NCBI GenBank assembly: GCA_002368545.1
Contig: MTSC01000028.1
Coordinates: forward strand, 248,001-312,000
DNA length: 64,000 nucleotides
Direction of reading: 5' to 3'
DNA from: Ramichloridium luteum
Taxonomy: Eukaryota; Ascomycota; Dothideomycetes; Mycosphaerellales; Dissoconiaceae
The translations under genes were made by a program, and so were the position numbers. Shown in pieces: positions 44,504 through 56,139 of the stretch; the stretch's first letter is position 1; each line of letters opens with the position of its first letter. Under the pieces are notes generated by a model. That model ran no database searches. It was not told where the DNA came from and saw only the letters and a program-made list of their open reading frames with translations.

Positions 44504-46773
44504 ATGCCTGCCGCCGCAGCTGTTGCACGAGGTAAGCCAGGCCAAATTCCATTCCCAACACCACTGGAATGCAGCCTTGTGCATCAAGTGAGACACATCA
44601 GCAGCTGTGTTCCACATGCATATCAGCTGCAAGTATCTCAGTGCATCTTGACAACACCGCGCGATCGTTCACCGCTGCAGCCATATGACTAACCATGGTT
44701 CCCGCCGTTCCAGGAATTCTCCTCTCCATCGGCATCATTGCCGCCCTCGGTCTGGCGGTAATGGAAAACCCTCAGGTCCAGGAATGGCTCGATCAACAGC
44801 GACGCAAGATCGTCGAGCTCTTGACCATGGCTGGAAACGAGCTCGATCCGGAGAGCCGCCGGGCTGCCGAAGCCTTCGCTTTCGAGGGCCGAACGCCAGA
44901 AGCGTCGGCCGCTCAGCCCGATGATACTACCGCCATCGCGCTTCGTGAAGCTGCCGCTGGTCTTGACGCCGCCGCTGTCGCTACCGGTCGCAGCTCAACC
45001 AATACCTCTACTATTCGACGCATCCCAATCAGCGGCCCCACTGACCCGGATCTCGCGCGCGAACGACGCCTCATGGGCCAGGCATATCTCGCTCGTCGTG
45101 AACAACAGATGTTCGAGTTGCAGCAACGTCGGTCATTGGCAAGTCTTCCACAAACTCCCTCGACCGAAGCACCCCCACAGCCGGAACGTACTCCTTCTTT
45201 CGATGCCTTGGTCGACTCTGATGGTCATTTGCGGAACTCGGAGGCTGCAGCAGAGGCTCACAGGCCTGTCACGGTTGACCAGCTGCCGGAGCAGATCCGG
45301 GAGGAAGCTCGCCAAGTGGAACGCAACCTCGACTTACCCCTGCTTGCCACTTCAGCTGGAACGACGGCTTCTCACAACATCAGTAGCAGTGGCTGGCAGC
45401 TGGGCTCGGCGTTCGCGAATCCCTTCAGCGATGAGTACGAAATGGACCGCAGCATCACACCACGACCCCCACCAGCGGTACCTCCCAAGGTCGCGCTCGA
45501 CCAGTCTGTTCCTGACCCGGAGATCTCGGTGCCTGTCGCTGAGACCACCGCTGCGTCTTCTTCGTCAACTTCGCAGGCTCAACGTCAACCAGTGGTCAGC
45601 CGTCAAGATGAGACGTCTCAGAACGATGACCTCACATATGAAGAGCAACTCGCCATCGCCCTCTCACTGTCCGAACAAGAGTCATCATACCGCGATGCCG
45701 CCACTGCCCAACAGCAGGCCCGCCGGTCGCATTCTGGGCACGAGGATGAAGACGAGCAGGATGCGGCCAATCTTCGGGCTGCTATCGCAGCTAGTCTGCG
45801 AGACATGCACCCATCGCAACCCCCTCTTGATGGCCAACAAGCCGCCCATGCTCTGGCTCACGCTGAGGCGTCACCGGCGTTGCAAAACCATCAGCTCATT
45901 GACCTGGCCGACTCCTCCGGCCCGGCGGCCCCGATGCCAATGCGTCAAATGCAGCAGCCTCACCGCGAGTGGGAATCACTCTTCGCCACGCCGCCGCCAC
46001 CTGGCACTGTCCGCTCACCTCCCTTCGAGTCTTCGGCTGCAGGCACACGCATCGGCTTCCCTGGTGGTGCATACCCTGCGCCTCCCGCGCCCGCATCGGT
46101 CATTTCTTCCCTCGCATCGTCGGATGATCTCTACCGCATCACGCCTCAGCTGACGCGCGCGCGTCTCGCTTCACTCAATGCCTCCAACGCCGCACTTGCC
46201 GGCGCGCAAGCCGCACAGGTTCCCGACACCGATGCCCTCGAAAGCAGCTTCTACTCAGCTGTCTCACTCCCCACGGCACGCAGCGCCACGGTCGGTCGTG
46301 ATATTGAGGGTGACTCCATTGAACAGGCCTCACTCGTGGACCTGTCCGTCAACGACGAAGAGAGCCTCGCCGATGGTGCCCGGACACCCACCACTACTCA
46401 TGCACCACAGCACTCCCTCGGCTTCTTCCCGGCGCCAGCGACTGAGGCCGGTGCTGGCGCCGCAGCATCCCCGCCATCGGTGGCGCCGTCGGTGGCGCCG
46501 TCGCAGAGCGAGACGGCTTCGTCGATCGTCGAGGTGGTCGATGTCGACAGTGATGTCGACATGATGTCCGAGGATGGTGAGGGCATCGCCACGCCGGACA
46601 GCTGGTCGGAGGTCGGTTCGCGCGAGGGTGATGAGGATGATGTCGAGGACGATGTCGCAGCGCTGCAGCACGGCCAGACGAGTCTGCCAGCTAGGCCTGC
46701 ACAAGAGGAGGACGAGGATGACGATGATGCGATAGACGAGCATTTACACCACAATAACCTTGTTGGCGCATGA
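44504..46773 (+). CDS. Membrane-anchored protein with two ubiquitin-interacting motifs
   Basis: Two exons in my model, 44504-44531 and 44714-46773, with a 182-nt intron (GTAAGC..CCAG), giving MPAAAAVARGILLSIGIIAALGL.. and 695 aa. A membrane helix at about residues 10-26 is followed by 'MENPQVQEWLDQQRRKIVELL'. Two UIMs follow: 'YEEQLAIALSLSEQES' (about 317-332) and 'AANLRAAIAASLRDM' (about 359-373), each with the Ala and Ser spacing that binds ubiquitin. The rest is disordered, rich in Ala, Pro and Ser, with an acidic C-terminus. A single-exon start at 44695 would keep everything from the helix on. Likely anchored in the ER or another membrane and able to hold ubiquitylated cargo; the exact role is unknown. 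Confidence 0.75.
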
Positions 46774-47102
46774 TTCGGGTGAGGACTGAGGGCGCTGGGG
46801 GTTGGAGATGGTGGTCAGGAAGATGTTCGGTGGTTGTGAGTGGCTGGCATCATGTCTGTGTCACGACTTGTGTGGCAATGGCGACCTCGACAAAACTGGT
46901 CTGAAAATGTCTGGTCTGGTTCGCAACGAAATTCTCTATCGGCTCAGGATGTTACTCATTATTTGCATGTGAATGGGATGGGCTGGCGTTAAGGTGCTAC
47001 TTCTATGTATCTAAGTCTTCCTCAGACCTTGGCCCTGAAAGTACCTGGAGGAATATCATCAATGGAATGCAACATCTCCCTCAATTCGACTCACGGAACA
47101 TC
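46774..47102. other. Convergent gap, UIM gene to MAK32-like gene
   Basis: 329 bp between two convergent stop codons; no gene or repeat seen. Confidence 0.4.
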
Positions 47103-48412
47103 TCAAGAGGCTACTGGTGCCTCCCCAGCTCGTCGCCTGAATTCCTCCAGCCGGTCCATCACGCTCACACCATTCCAGCGCTCACTTCCATCGTCAGCGA
47201 GCGTGAGAGTTGGCACACCCACCTGCTCAATGCACAAGCTAGCCGCGATGCTTCCCCACCGCGCTGCTTCCAGGACATCTCCGCCGCTCCGTACGAGTCC
47301 GACCGCCATGCCGCCGAGGAAGCCGTTCCCGCCGCCCGTTGGGTCCACGACTCGGCTGGGATCTCCGCCGCTGGTTGCCGAGTGCCATGCGGGTAGCCAG
47401 GCACGTACTTCCGCTTGCTCGTGACCTGCCAATACAAAACACCCCGCCGCGCCGCATCGCACTACGATCGCTGTCGGTGCCCGCTCAGAGGTTCCGGTAC
47501 CAGCTACCAGCTCTGCGGCTTGAGCTTCGACACTCGCACGATCCAGTCGCCCATCGTCGTCATCGCCATTGCCTTCGCTGTTCGCCGTGAATAGCGCAGC
47601 GAGCTCCTGATGATTCGGACTCACCACATCCACGACCTTCAACGCCTCCCTCACCGCCGGCAACTCCGCGGCCGTACACAAATCCGGCACCGGTTCCCAG
47701 ACGAAAAATGGCGGCGGTTCAGCACCGTCGTCAACGACCCCGGCCGGTTCCGCCTTCCGCCGCTGCCGTACCCGCTGCACGAGCTCCACACACCGCGCCG
47801 CGCCACAGATGAGATGAAAGCTACGTGCGCGCAGCAGGCTCTCCGCGGGGAGGTCTTCCGCCGTCAACCGGCGCTTGGGCGTTGTGTAGCGGAAGTCCCG
47901 TCGGTCGTGTGCACCGTAGCCGTTCCAGCCGCGGGTTGTGGGTTCGTTGTTGGGTCGTTGTCGGATGAGCGCGGAGGTCTGCCAACTTGTGATCAGGGTG
48001 TGTAGGGCTTGTGGGAAGTCGAAGCCGGCGTCGATGATCCAGCCAATGCGGCGGGAGAGCTTGTTATCGTCGGCGGGAGAGAGCATTCGGCCACCGAGGG
48101 CCGTGTAGGTGCCGGCGCCGCCGATGATGTCGCGGTGGACGGTTTGGTCGGCGGCGGTGGGGGGCGGGTGGATTTCGTCTGGGTGGGGACAGGAGGTTTG
48201 GTGAGCCTAGAGGGAACGGACAAGGATGCACTACTTCGTGTGATTTATCGTTCCTTCACTACAGCCTCTCTGCTTCTCGAAAAAGATGAACTTGCTTAGG
48301 CTCTATCCGTGAACAACCTACCGATTATGAACATGCCGAGCGTGCAGAGGTCGATGTGACCTCCAATCGTTTGCTTGCCATCAGCTGACCGGTCGGTATT
48401 CGAGTCAGCCAT
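47103..48412 (-). CDS. MAK32: pfkB-family protein, Mak32-like
   Basis: Two exons, 48412-48322 and 48178-47103, with a 143-nt intron (GTAGGT..CCAG). The join builds 'LGMFIIDEIHPPPTAADQTVHRDIIGGAGTYTALGGRMLSP', typical of this family. The 388-aa product has the ribokinase-like fold: the N-terminal GGAGTY substrate-side motif at about residues 52-57, 'VVSPNHQELAALF' in the middle and 'VVDPTGGGNGFLGGMAVGL' near the C-terminus. In active sugar kinases the last motif reads GAGD, with Asp as catalytic base; here it is GGGN, as recalled for Mak32. Yeast Mak32 is needed for stability of a double-stranded RNA virus coat component; its reaction is unknown. It is divergent from CAP across 459 bp. Confidence 0.8.
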
Positions 48413-48871
48413 TGGCAAAGAGTCCTGCCTTGAGAACTATGCGATATTGTGGGATACCTGGGTAGTTATTCACGACTCCGCGATGATAACCAGAGAGCTC
48501 GGAGCTGCACTCCAGCTGCAGCTCTCGCCCCGATCGATCAAACGCCGACTTAAGTCTTACGTAAGTCCACACGTCACACCCGTCCTCAGGGCGGCCCTGA
48601 CATGGGTGCCAGGGAATCTGAAGCTTCGGTGCCTGAACCAATCTTCTGTATACCTATCGTCAATAATCATCGAATCGCTGTCTGCCTGGTCTGACAGTTG
48701 TATTTTCGTTCTCACGAGCACTCATTTGGCTTCCTTTCTCGTCGCTTCGAGTTCGATCACACATACAAGAGCAAGGTCACAGCTGTAGGAAAGGCGCCGG
48801 CTTGCGCTTCCTCCCCTTGACGACACTCCCTACGGTGCATTGGAGCACTACCCATCAATACTGTCAGCGCC
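48413..48871. promoter_or_regulatory. Bidirectional promoter region, MAK32-like / CAP
   Basis: 459 bp between divergent starts. A plus-strand frame (48375-48788) spans it but has no features and overlaps the first MAK32 exon. Confidence 0.35.
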
Positions 48872-50686
48872 ATGGCTGCGCCCTCAATAGGCATGAACAA
48901 CTTGACTACTCTAATCAAGCGGTAAGTCGTGGGTTCCGCATGCAAATAAAGCACAGCGTTCGATCAGGCGCTAGCAACCTCACATCAACAGCTTCCTGAA
49001 CGAGCGACTGACTTGATCGTCTGACAGTCTCGAGGCCGCTACGTCTCGCCTTGAGGACATCGCTTCTTCCTCGCAAGCCTTCGATCCCAATGCCGCCGCT
49101 GTGGGCGGTGCCGCCGCGACTGGCAAATCGACCAGCGCGCCCGAGCTACCCGTCCTCACCGAGAGCACCAGCCAAACGACTCCGCGCGCAACACCTGCAG
49201 CGCCACTCCCGCCAGCGCTCAGTGATATGGACGCGATAATCGAGAGCGAGGTCAAGGCGTTCGTGGATGCCAGCTCTGGTCTCGACCCGCTGGTCTCGGA
49301 GCAAGCGTCCGCTGTCGCGAAGGGCTTTGCCGACCAGCGCAAATTCCTCCTGATCACGACCAAGGCGAAGCGACCGGACCAGGCTTCGAAGACTTTCATG
49401 GACCTTCTGAAAGACTTGCAGCAAGATCTGGGAACGGCTGGGGACATCAAGGATAGCAACCGCGGATCGCCTGTTAAAGAGCACTTAGCCATGGTCGCGG
49501 AAGGTATTGCCACGCTACAATGGCTGGTCATGGACGGCAAGCCAGGCGACGTGGTCGCGGAGATGATCGGAGGCGCGGAGATGTACGGTAACCGCGTACT
49601 GAAGGCGCACAAGGATGGGTAGGTTCATCGGAAAACCACACCGAGCACAAGAGAGGGCCACAGTCAACTGACAGGATCCGCAGGGACCAAGCACACGTTA
49701 AGTTTGTGCGCTCGTACTACGCTCTCCTCCGGGCACTGCTCGCATACATCAAGAAGCACTACCCGACCGGCGTCACATGGAACAACAACGGCGTCGACGC
49801 GGCGCAGGCCATGAAGGAAGTAGACAGCGCGCCCAGCTCGCACGGCGCACCATCACTACCTCCACCGGCGGTCGGCGCACCGCCTCCACCACCTCCACCG
49901 CTTCCGAACTTCAGCGACTTGCCCACGCCGCCACCGCCGCCACCAGGCCCGGCACCGCAGCTCTCCAGCGGCGGCGACATGGGTGCCGTCTTTGAGCAAC
50001 TGAACCGCGGGTCAGCAGTCACTGCCGGCCTCCGGAAAGTGGACAAGAGTGAGATGACGCACAAGAACCCGTCTCTGCGGGCAGGCTCTACAGTCCCCGG
50101 TCGACCGGACGACATCTCCCGTAGCAAGAGCCCCGGTCCCCAAATCAAGCCGAAGCCAAGCAGCATGCGGCAAAACAGCGGTGCCGCGGCGCCGCCGGTC
50201 AAGAAGGAAGGCAAGAAGGAGCTAGACGGCAACAAGTGGCTGATCGAGAACTTCGACGCGCCGCCCGCACCCATCGAGATCGATGTCTCCTTGACACAGT
50301 CCGTCCTGATCTCGCGCTGCAAAAACACGACCATCATCCTGCGCGGCAAGGCGAACGCGATCTCGATCGACAGCAGCCCGCGCACGCAGCTGCTCATCGA
50401 GACGCTCGTGTCATCCGTCGACGTCATCAAGAGCCCCAACTTCGCGCTGCAGGTCACGGGCACGCTGCCGACGATTCTCTTAGACCAGGTCGACAGCGCG
50501 ACCATCTACCTCGGCGCCGACAGCCTCGCGACGGAGGTCTTCACCAGCAAGTGCAGCGGCATCAACGTCGTGCTGCCGCCCGTGTCGGCCGAGGACGACG
50601 GCGTCGAGTGCCCGCTGCCTGAGCAGATCCGCACATTCGTGCGCGACGGCAAGCTAGTGAGCGAGATCGTGGAGCATTCCGGGTAG
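48872..50686 (+). CDS. SRV2: Adenylyl cyclase-associated protein (CAP/Srv2)
   Basis: Three exons: 48872-48921, 49028-49618 and 49684-50686, with introns of 106 and 65 nt. The 547-aa product binds actin and, in yeast, adenylyl cyclase; it recycles cofilin-bound actin monomers. The N-terminus 'MNNLTTLIKRLEAATSRLEDIA' is the conserved oligomerisation/cyclase-binding helix. The helical folded domain covers about residues 75-240 ('SYYALLRALLAYIKKHYPTGVTWN' at its end). Two Pro-rich stretches near 275-300 fit SH3 or profilin binding, followed by a WH2-like linker. The C-terminal CARP beta-helix domain begins near 385 ('NKWLIENFD') and ends 'RDGKLVSEIVEHSG'. All key segments are intact. Confidence 0.92.
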
Positions 50687-51193
50687 ATTCTGAAGAAATC
50701 AGGAGTAGATGGTGTACATGATGTCCTGAACCACCCACCTGCGACGAGGCGAACTTTTCGTGGTGGTTGTCCAGTATGCGAGGAACCTCAAGAAATTCTC
50801 GCATCCGTTGAACTTGTGCATACGCTCCCAGACTCACGTTGACTACCTTTGCCAAAATTTCGCGGGCTCTTTTCCCGTAAAGAATGATCCGGAATTGCTA
50901 TACAGCATAAGATCCAGTCGCTTTGAGAGCCTGTTTATGAAGCGGTGTGGCCAATCAACGAAGGACTGGTCAGTCATTGCAAGCTTCACACATCTCAACA
51001 GGCTGTTCCTCCATGCTATCTAAGGGATCATACAGCAACAATGATATCCTATTGCAAAACTGTGTTCGGTGGTCACCATTTCAGAATTCTAAGCAGTGGC
51101 CGCTTACAAGTCTTGACTATTGATATTTATACCCCTGGATCGACCCTGTAGTTATCCGTAATTGAACAATTTTTGGGGTGAATGATCGAGCCC

Positions 51194-51272
51194 TTTACAA
51201 TCAATTGGGCGCTTTACAGCTGATTTAGTGCTTCGTAATTGATTGAGCGGTTTGCAGTCAACTGACTGAGCG
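51194..51272. repeat. Degenerate tandem repeat, unit about 19 bp, four copies
   Basis: Units start at 51194 (TTTACAATCAATTGGGCGC), 51213 (TTTACAGCTGATTTAGTGC), 51232 (TTCGTAATTGATTGAGCGG) and 51251 (22 bp, same pattern). The common plan is TTT-CA-, an AT-rich palindromic middle such as AATCAATTG, then GAGCG. A fifth, weaker copy may precede them. The copies have diverged a lot, so the array is old. Confidence 0.5.
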
Positions 51273-51664
51273 TTTCATCACAAGATCTGTTCAATTGGGG
51301 TAATGCCGGTTGGTGTAGCTTGCGAGGTCGCCTTGAAGGCACGCAAGCTATGTACATCGGTGTACGGTGAGACGTTGGGGTCGACAACATTCTGATCGTG
51401 GCTATCGCCACCAAACCTTTCACGGCATGGAAGCGGAGAATAATTTCTCTGATGAAGGAAGAAATCGCCTGTGGCATGCTACGGCTACTGTGATGTTTAT
51501 TAGCAGCAGTCTTCTCCGCATCGTGGCGGCGTGGCGTCTGTTGCTCTTCCGAGCTAAATCGCGTATCCATCGTATCGTCCGCATTAGGAAATTCGCATAC
51601 CGTTCGCTCGTCGTATTGTACACATTAGGAAATCGTCAATGGCCGTGGCATTGCTGGAGAGAAA

Positions 51665-51671
51665 TATATAT
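51665..51671 (+). promoter_or_regulatory. TATA-like box before the saponin-hydrolase-like gene
   Basis: TATATAT lies 29 nt before the first in-frame ATG (51694) and 62 nt before the second (51727). If used, transcription would begin near the first ATG, which favours the second as the start. Confidence 0.3.
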
Positions 51672-51726
51672 GTTTCGTTAGAGACGCCTGGTTATGACAC
51701 TTCCAATTCCAACAGAAACTGATTCA

Positions 51727-53915
51727 ATGTTGTGGTCTTCAGTACTTTACGCCGCCTCGCTGCTGGCAACCGTCCAGGCCGGTGGCCATGCCCCAACCAA
51801 TGAGTATGGCTCGGGTTCCGGCTACTCCAATCCACCAAACTACGGCTCGGGCTCGGGCTCAGGTTCGGGCTCGGGCTGTCCGACTCCACCTCCACCAGCA
51901 CCCGAGCCCGTAGAGCTCAGTACCCTGCCCATGCCGCCCGTAACAGCAAACGTATCTACAGGCGGTTGCACTACCGACATCAACCCACACGGCACAGGTT
52001 GTACCGGCGCGGTGACCTACCTCCAAGTCGGTTCATTCCTGCCTGACGGTAACCATATCTGTAAGTGGACCCGTTCATCCGACATCTACAGAAGTTATCC
52101 GAAAGTGTGCGCCGCTGTCAGCAACTGGTGATGTGAGGTTCGCGCTCAACGACTATCAATGAGGCCTGTCAATTTGATTGGAACCATCGATGCTGTACAT
52201 GTTCACAAGTGAACCAATGGCGCACCGTGCCGACTTGTTCAACCAGCGTACTGATCAGCAACATAGTGGCGCAAGTCCGATTTGCCGGCGCCCCTGCCGC
52301 CCCGGATCCCGCGAGTATTTACAATGGCCAGCAGGTGATCGTTATCAAGGCTGACGGGACCTTGTTCGCAAATGGCGATGCTTGGAAGTGTATTACCTGC
52401 GGCGTTGACCCCAGCCGTGCGGTTGGGGCGACCGGATTGACCGTCGATTACGCTTACCCGGTGGCATTCAAGGATGGTCGGCGTATCCAGGCCGGAGTGT
52501 TCGTCATTGATGGTGGTGCCGACTTGACCAGCGAGGACTCGACGCCGGAGACAACGTGGATTTACACGATTCGGATGGAGAGTAACGCCGACGGGTCGGG
52601 CACCGGTCAATACTTACGGGAGCTGCGTTTGCACCCGGACAACGTTCACATTGGTCTAAACGCGCTGGGTCTTACGGCGGCACGCTCGCTCAGCCAATGG
52701 ACTTATTTTGGTCGCCTTCAATTCAATCCTGCGCCCACGACTGGCCAGCCTCTCGCGCCACGTTATGATGTCGTCAATGTCAACCGCCTGATCGCCCAGG
52801 ATGGTGGCGCACCTCTATACGCCGAAGGCGACGAGTTATTCTTCAATCATAGCGCCATCACTGTCGGTGAGCTTCGCGGCTTCACTGGCAGCGGGAAGGA
52901 AGTCACTTACATCGGTTATCCAACGGAGTCCTGCAACATTGACGTGTATGCGGCCGATCTGGAGACAGGCGCGGTCCGTCGTCTCACTGAGCATCCGGGC
53001 TACACCGATCCTGTTGAGTTTGCACCTGACGACAGCTCCTTTGTCGTAATGGATACGCGAGGGACGGGGCGCACTGAGTTTATGGACGGCCTTCGTTGGT
53101 TGCCTCCAGTCGCGGATCAAATCACCGCCACAGCATGTGCCTCCGTCCGCAACAACCGCAATCGTCGCTTTTTCCAGCCTTGGCTGCTGGATAGGTACGG
53201 TGACCGCGGCGATTATTACGGCCAGAGCCTCACGCAAGCCGATAAGGGCACTCCAGGTAGCGGCGACTATGATGATCCCGAATGGAACGCGCGAGCAGAC
53301 CCGTACTTTTCGCCCGACGGCACTCGTGTCGTTTTCTGGCAAGCATTGACGGTATCGCCGGAGTGCGGCGGCGCGAATCCGCTGCCATGCTACCCGTCCA
53401 AAGAGCCCGGTGGGCGGACGGAGCGCATCATTGTCGCTCGTTTGACATCTCGCCAGCCAAAGCCGCGCCCCGCTGTTGACGAGCGTCCGGACGTCATTCC
53501 GTGGGCCACGCCATACATCGCCGGCTCCACGAACCCTCAGATGGCGTACCCGCGCGAGGGGCAGTACACGCTGCGCGGCCAGAAGAGTGGCTACGCGAAC
53601 GTGACGATCGTGGAGAACGCGGCGCGTACGGGCATTTTGCGAACGGTGGTCGAGCTGTACGACTACTCCGACGACGGCGCCGGCCGCATCTCCGGTTCGC
53701 AGAACATCACCGTCACGGTCGAGGGCATCACGCTGAATTATCTGGATTGGTACTCGGACCTGACGCGGACGGGCGCACAGGCCGCGCGGCAGTATACCAG
53801 CCCGGATGGATTACACATGTCCATCGATGCGATGCAGAACATTTTTGACGCGAACGGCACGCTTGTGACCGAGACAGAGGGTGTCGTATTTCGCCAACCG
53901 CTGAATGGTGCATAG
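51727..53915 (+). CDS. Secreted saponin-hydrolase-like protein
   Basis: Two exons, 51727-52060 and 52267-53915, with a 206-nt intron that joins 'DGNHI' to 'LAQVRFAGAPAAPDPASIYNGQQ'. The 660-aa product resembles fungal saponin hydrolases, secreted enzymes that remove sugar from plant triterpenoid saponins. Signal peptide: MLWSSVLYAASLLATVQA. A Gly/Ser linker (about 26-50, GSGSG repeats) and a Pro-rich stretch lead to the main domain, with 'GNTHGT'-like 'GCTTDINPHGTGCTGAVTYLQVGSFLPDGNH', 'WKCITCGVD' and TolB-type propeller motifs ('FAPDDSSFVVMDTRG', 'YFSPDGTRVVFW'). NxS/T sites occur near the end. The start is the second ATG because the first would place 11 residues before the signal peptide. 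The family call is from memory of these motifs; the substrate could be another glycoside. Confidence 0.65.
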
Positions 53916-54948
53916 TGCCAATGTATGCGTGGTCGTCAGCAGGCAAATATGGAAAACAAAAACTCACGAACGACGTGCTTGTACCCCACTTGCAGTAATA
54001 GCGAGTTGATGGTGACACTTGGCAGGCGTGGCAGGTAACATTGTTGTAGTTTCGGTGAATACGGAGTACAGAAAAAGAGAAAACCAATAAAATGCGCGAT
54101 CAGGAGGGTGAACATCGCCAAGCCGATTTCAGCCCGGTGGAGATCCAACGTCTTGTTCCGAGCTTTGTCCGCTGTAAGGCTAGGTACCTGGGTCGTACCG
54201 TGACACCACCTGAATGATGAGTTGCCCCCCCACGCGGATCCTCACAGCCTTGACTTAAGCCTTATTCCTTTAAATGCCGGCTTATCGCTCGGGAGACTTC
54301 ACCATTAGACTTCGCAACAGAATGCGGAGTAACAGCATTAGTGCGTGCTATAGTCCGAGCCTAGTCGGTCTTCACACAGTCAGCCACTTGAACCCGGACC
54401 TCAGAAGGTAGGGATCTGGCGGACAGCGCGAAGAGAGGGGGGCTGCACGAGGGCGACATGTCGGCCACTCGTCACGCTGCACCCTGCCAGCTTCCATTGA
54501 ATCACGTTGCCGCGGTCAGAATCCATGGGGGTCCCGACCGAGCGGTACAATGTGATTCAAAGAGGAGAGGCAGTGGCTTAGCGTGGAAGAAAAACGACGA
54601 CAAGCGTAGCACCCCTCCAGGCTCATCACAGCGTCTACGTCGCCAGTAACTTATGGCCGGTCTCGTGCTCGCGCGCACAGCGCGCGCATTGCCTGCCCAG
54701 GCTGACCATGCGCGACGCTGGCCGTGCCGTTATGCCTGATATGGTTTGAACATTGAGTGCGAGGTCATGCTTGATCCTAGCTGGTAGTTCTTATTTGGAT
54801 GCCTTCGCCAAACATGCCGAGGACGTTAATGTCAACAATACTGCTGCAACTCAACGACTTAGGACTACGACATAATCAATACAAATTCAGGAACGGGGAA
54901 CCCGGCCATAGCACACTTGGCCTTGACGACTGCCCGGATCCGACCACC
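53916..54948. other. Intergenic, upstream of the bicupin gene
   Basis: About 1 kb with short frames only. The frame of the bicupin stays open back to an ATG at 54799, so the last 150 bp could be coding if that start is used. No repeat or RNA gene seen. Confidence 0.45.
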
Positions 54949-56139
54949 ATGCCACATCCAGAGCAAGATCATATTGTCCGAGCTACCGACCGACCTCCCG
55001 GTATTCCCGGAGAGCCTTATGTCATCTCATCGCAGGAGGGAGATATCGTCTACGTGCCCTTATCCCGGTCATTAACACGATTACTAGTCACCGCTACCGA
55101 GACCTCCTCTGCATTTGCCATTGTTGGCCGAAGCGGTAGCGAAGGCGACTCAACAGGCTTCTACGCTCATCAGCGCAGTCATAATATCTTCTTATGTCTC
55201 AAGGGAAGCCTTAAATTCTGGGTCGATGATGATTGCCGGACCATGGGCCCAGGAGACTTTGTTAGTGTGCCGCCGGTAGGTTGAATATACTGCACACCTT
55301 GGCTGAGCAATATGAGAGCTTCATAGCGTCTCCACAACATAAGATCCATTGATCTCAACAACGAGCCAATGCTAACTGCATTTGGGCAGGATACCGCACA
55401 GCAATATCAATTCATCGGAGATCACTCCGACATGATCAGCCTCTTATTACCCGGCGGCGGTGAAGAATTCTTCCGGGCCATTGGCGAGCCCATTTCTGGA
55501 CCTTTCTGGCCGTTACATGATGACCGGGAAGCTTCCGAAGTGCTCGGCCCGCGAGTACGTTCCGCCACAGAACGATTCGATGTTACGCTACGAGCGCCGC
55601 GCCGGTCTGCTGCGCCGTCGCCCTGGACTTCGCACGACACTAGCTTGCCTGGCCATACGAAAGCTTACTTCCTACGCCATGCGTCGGGGCCCGCCTGTGT
55701 CGCAGGTGGTACTCTTGTCCGGCCGCTCATCACCACACGAGAGTCCGATGGCCGCTTTGCCGTTGCAAGCTTCGAAGGCAGTTCCCATCATCACGACAAT
55801 GGACTATTCTTCGGCAATGATACATCATTGCGTTTCGATCACCATCACCATGCATTCCTCGTCGTCGAGGGCGTGATTGAGTTCGTGATAGAAGACTGCC
55901 TGCCGGCTCTGCTGCCAGCGGGCCAGCTCATCTACGTTCCCGCTGGCGTCGCGTTCGCCCTTCATTTCCGCTCGCGATATGGAAAGTTGTATGCGTTTGC
56001 GAGCGGGCCCGGTCTTGTGGGTCTCGCATGTCGACTCAGCGCACCTGTCAACCTTCCAGTGCCTCCGAACTCACCACAAATGGTCGATTGGCGAGCGTTA
56101 CGTGCATTGCAATCGGAGCTGGCCTTTGAGATATGCTGA
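54949..56139 (+). CDS. Bicupin of the quercetin 2,3-dioxygenase family
   Basis: Two exons, 54949-55275 and 55390-56139, with a 114-nt intron (GTAGGT..GCAG) joining 'GDFVSVPP' to 'DTAQQYQFIGDHS'. The 358-aa product has two cupin barrels, as in fungal quercetin dioxygenases that open the flavonol ring with a metal and O2. Family segments are 'FLCLKGSLKFWVDDDCRTMGPGDF', 'PGGGEEFFRAIGEPISGPFWP' and 'VEGVIEFVIEDC..AGQLIYVPAGVAFAL'. Against the cupin motif GX5HXHX3-4EX6G, the first barrel has Tyr for the first His, Asn for the Glu and Gln for the motif-2 His; the second barrel has His-rich but off-register ligands. Activity is therefore doubtful. No signal peptide. An in-frame ATG at 54799 would add 50 residues that look unlike the family. 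Confidence 0.72.

Larger units (their letters stand above)
50687..51726. other. Intergenic with a degenerate 19-bp repeat
   Basis: About 1 kb, AT-richer than the flanking genes. Only short frames. It contains the repeat at 51194-51272 and, near its right end, a TATA-like stretch (51665-51671). Confidence 0.5.

Noticed and set aside
44921..46153. 410-codon plus-strand frame
   Set aside because: It overlaps the UIM gene in another phase, is rich in Arg, Pro and Ser and lacks motifs; it arises from the Ala/Pro/Ser codon bias of the real gene.
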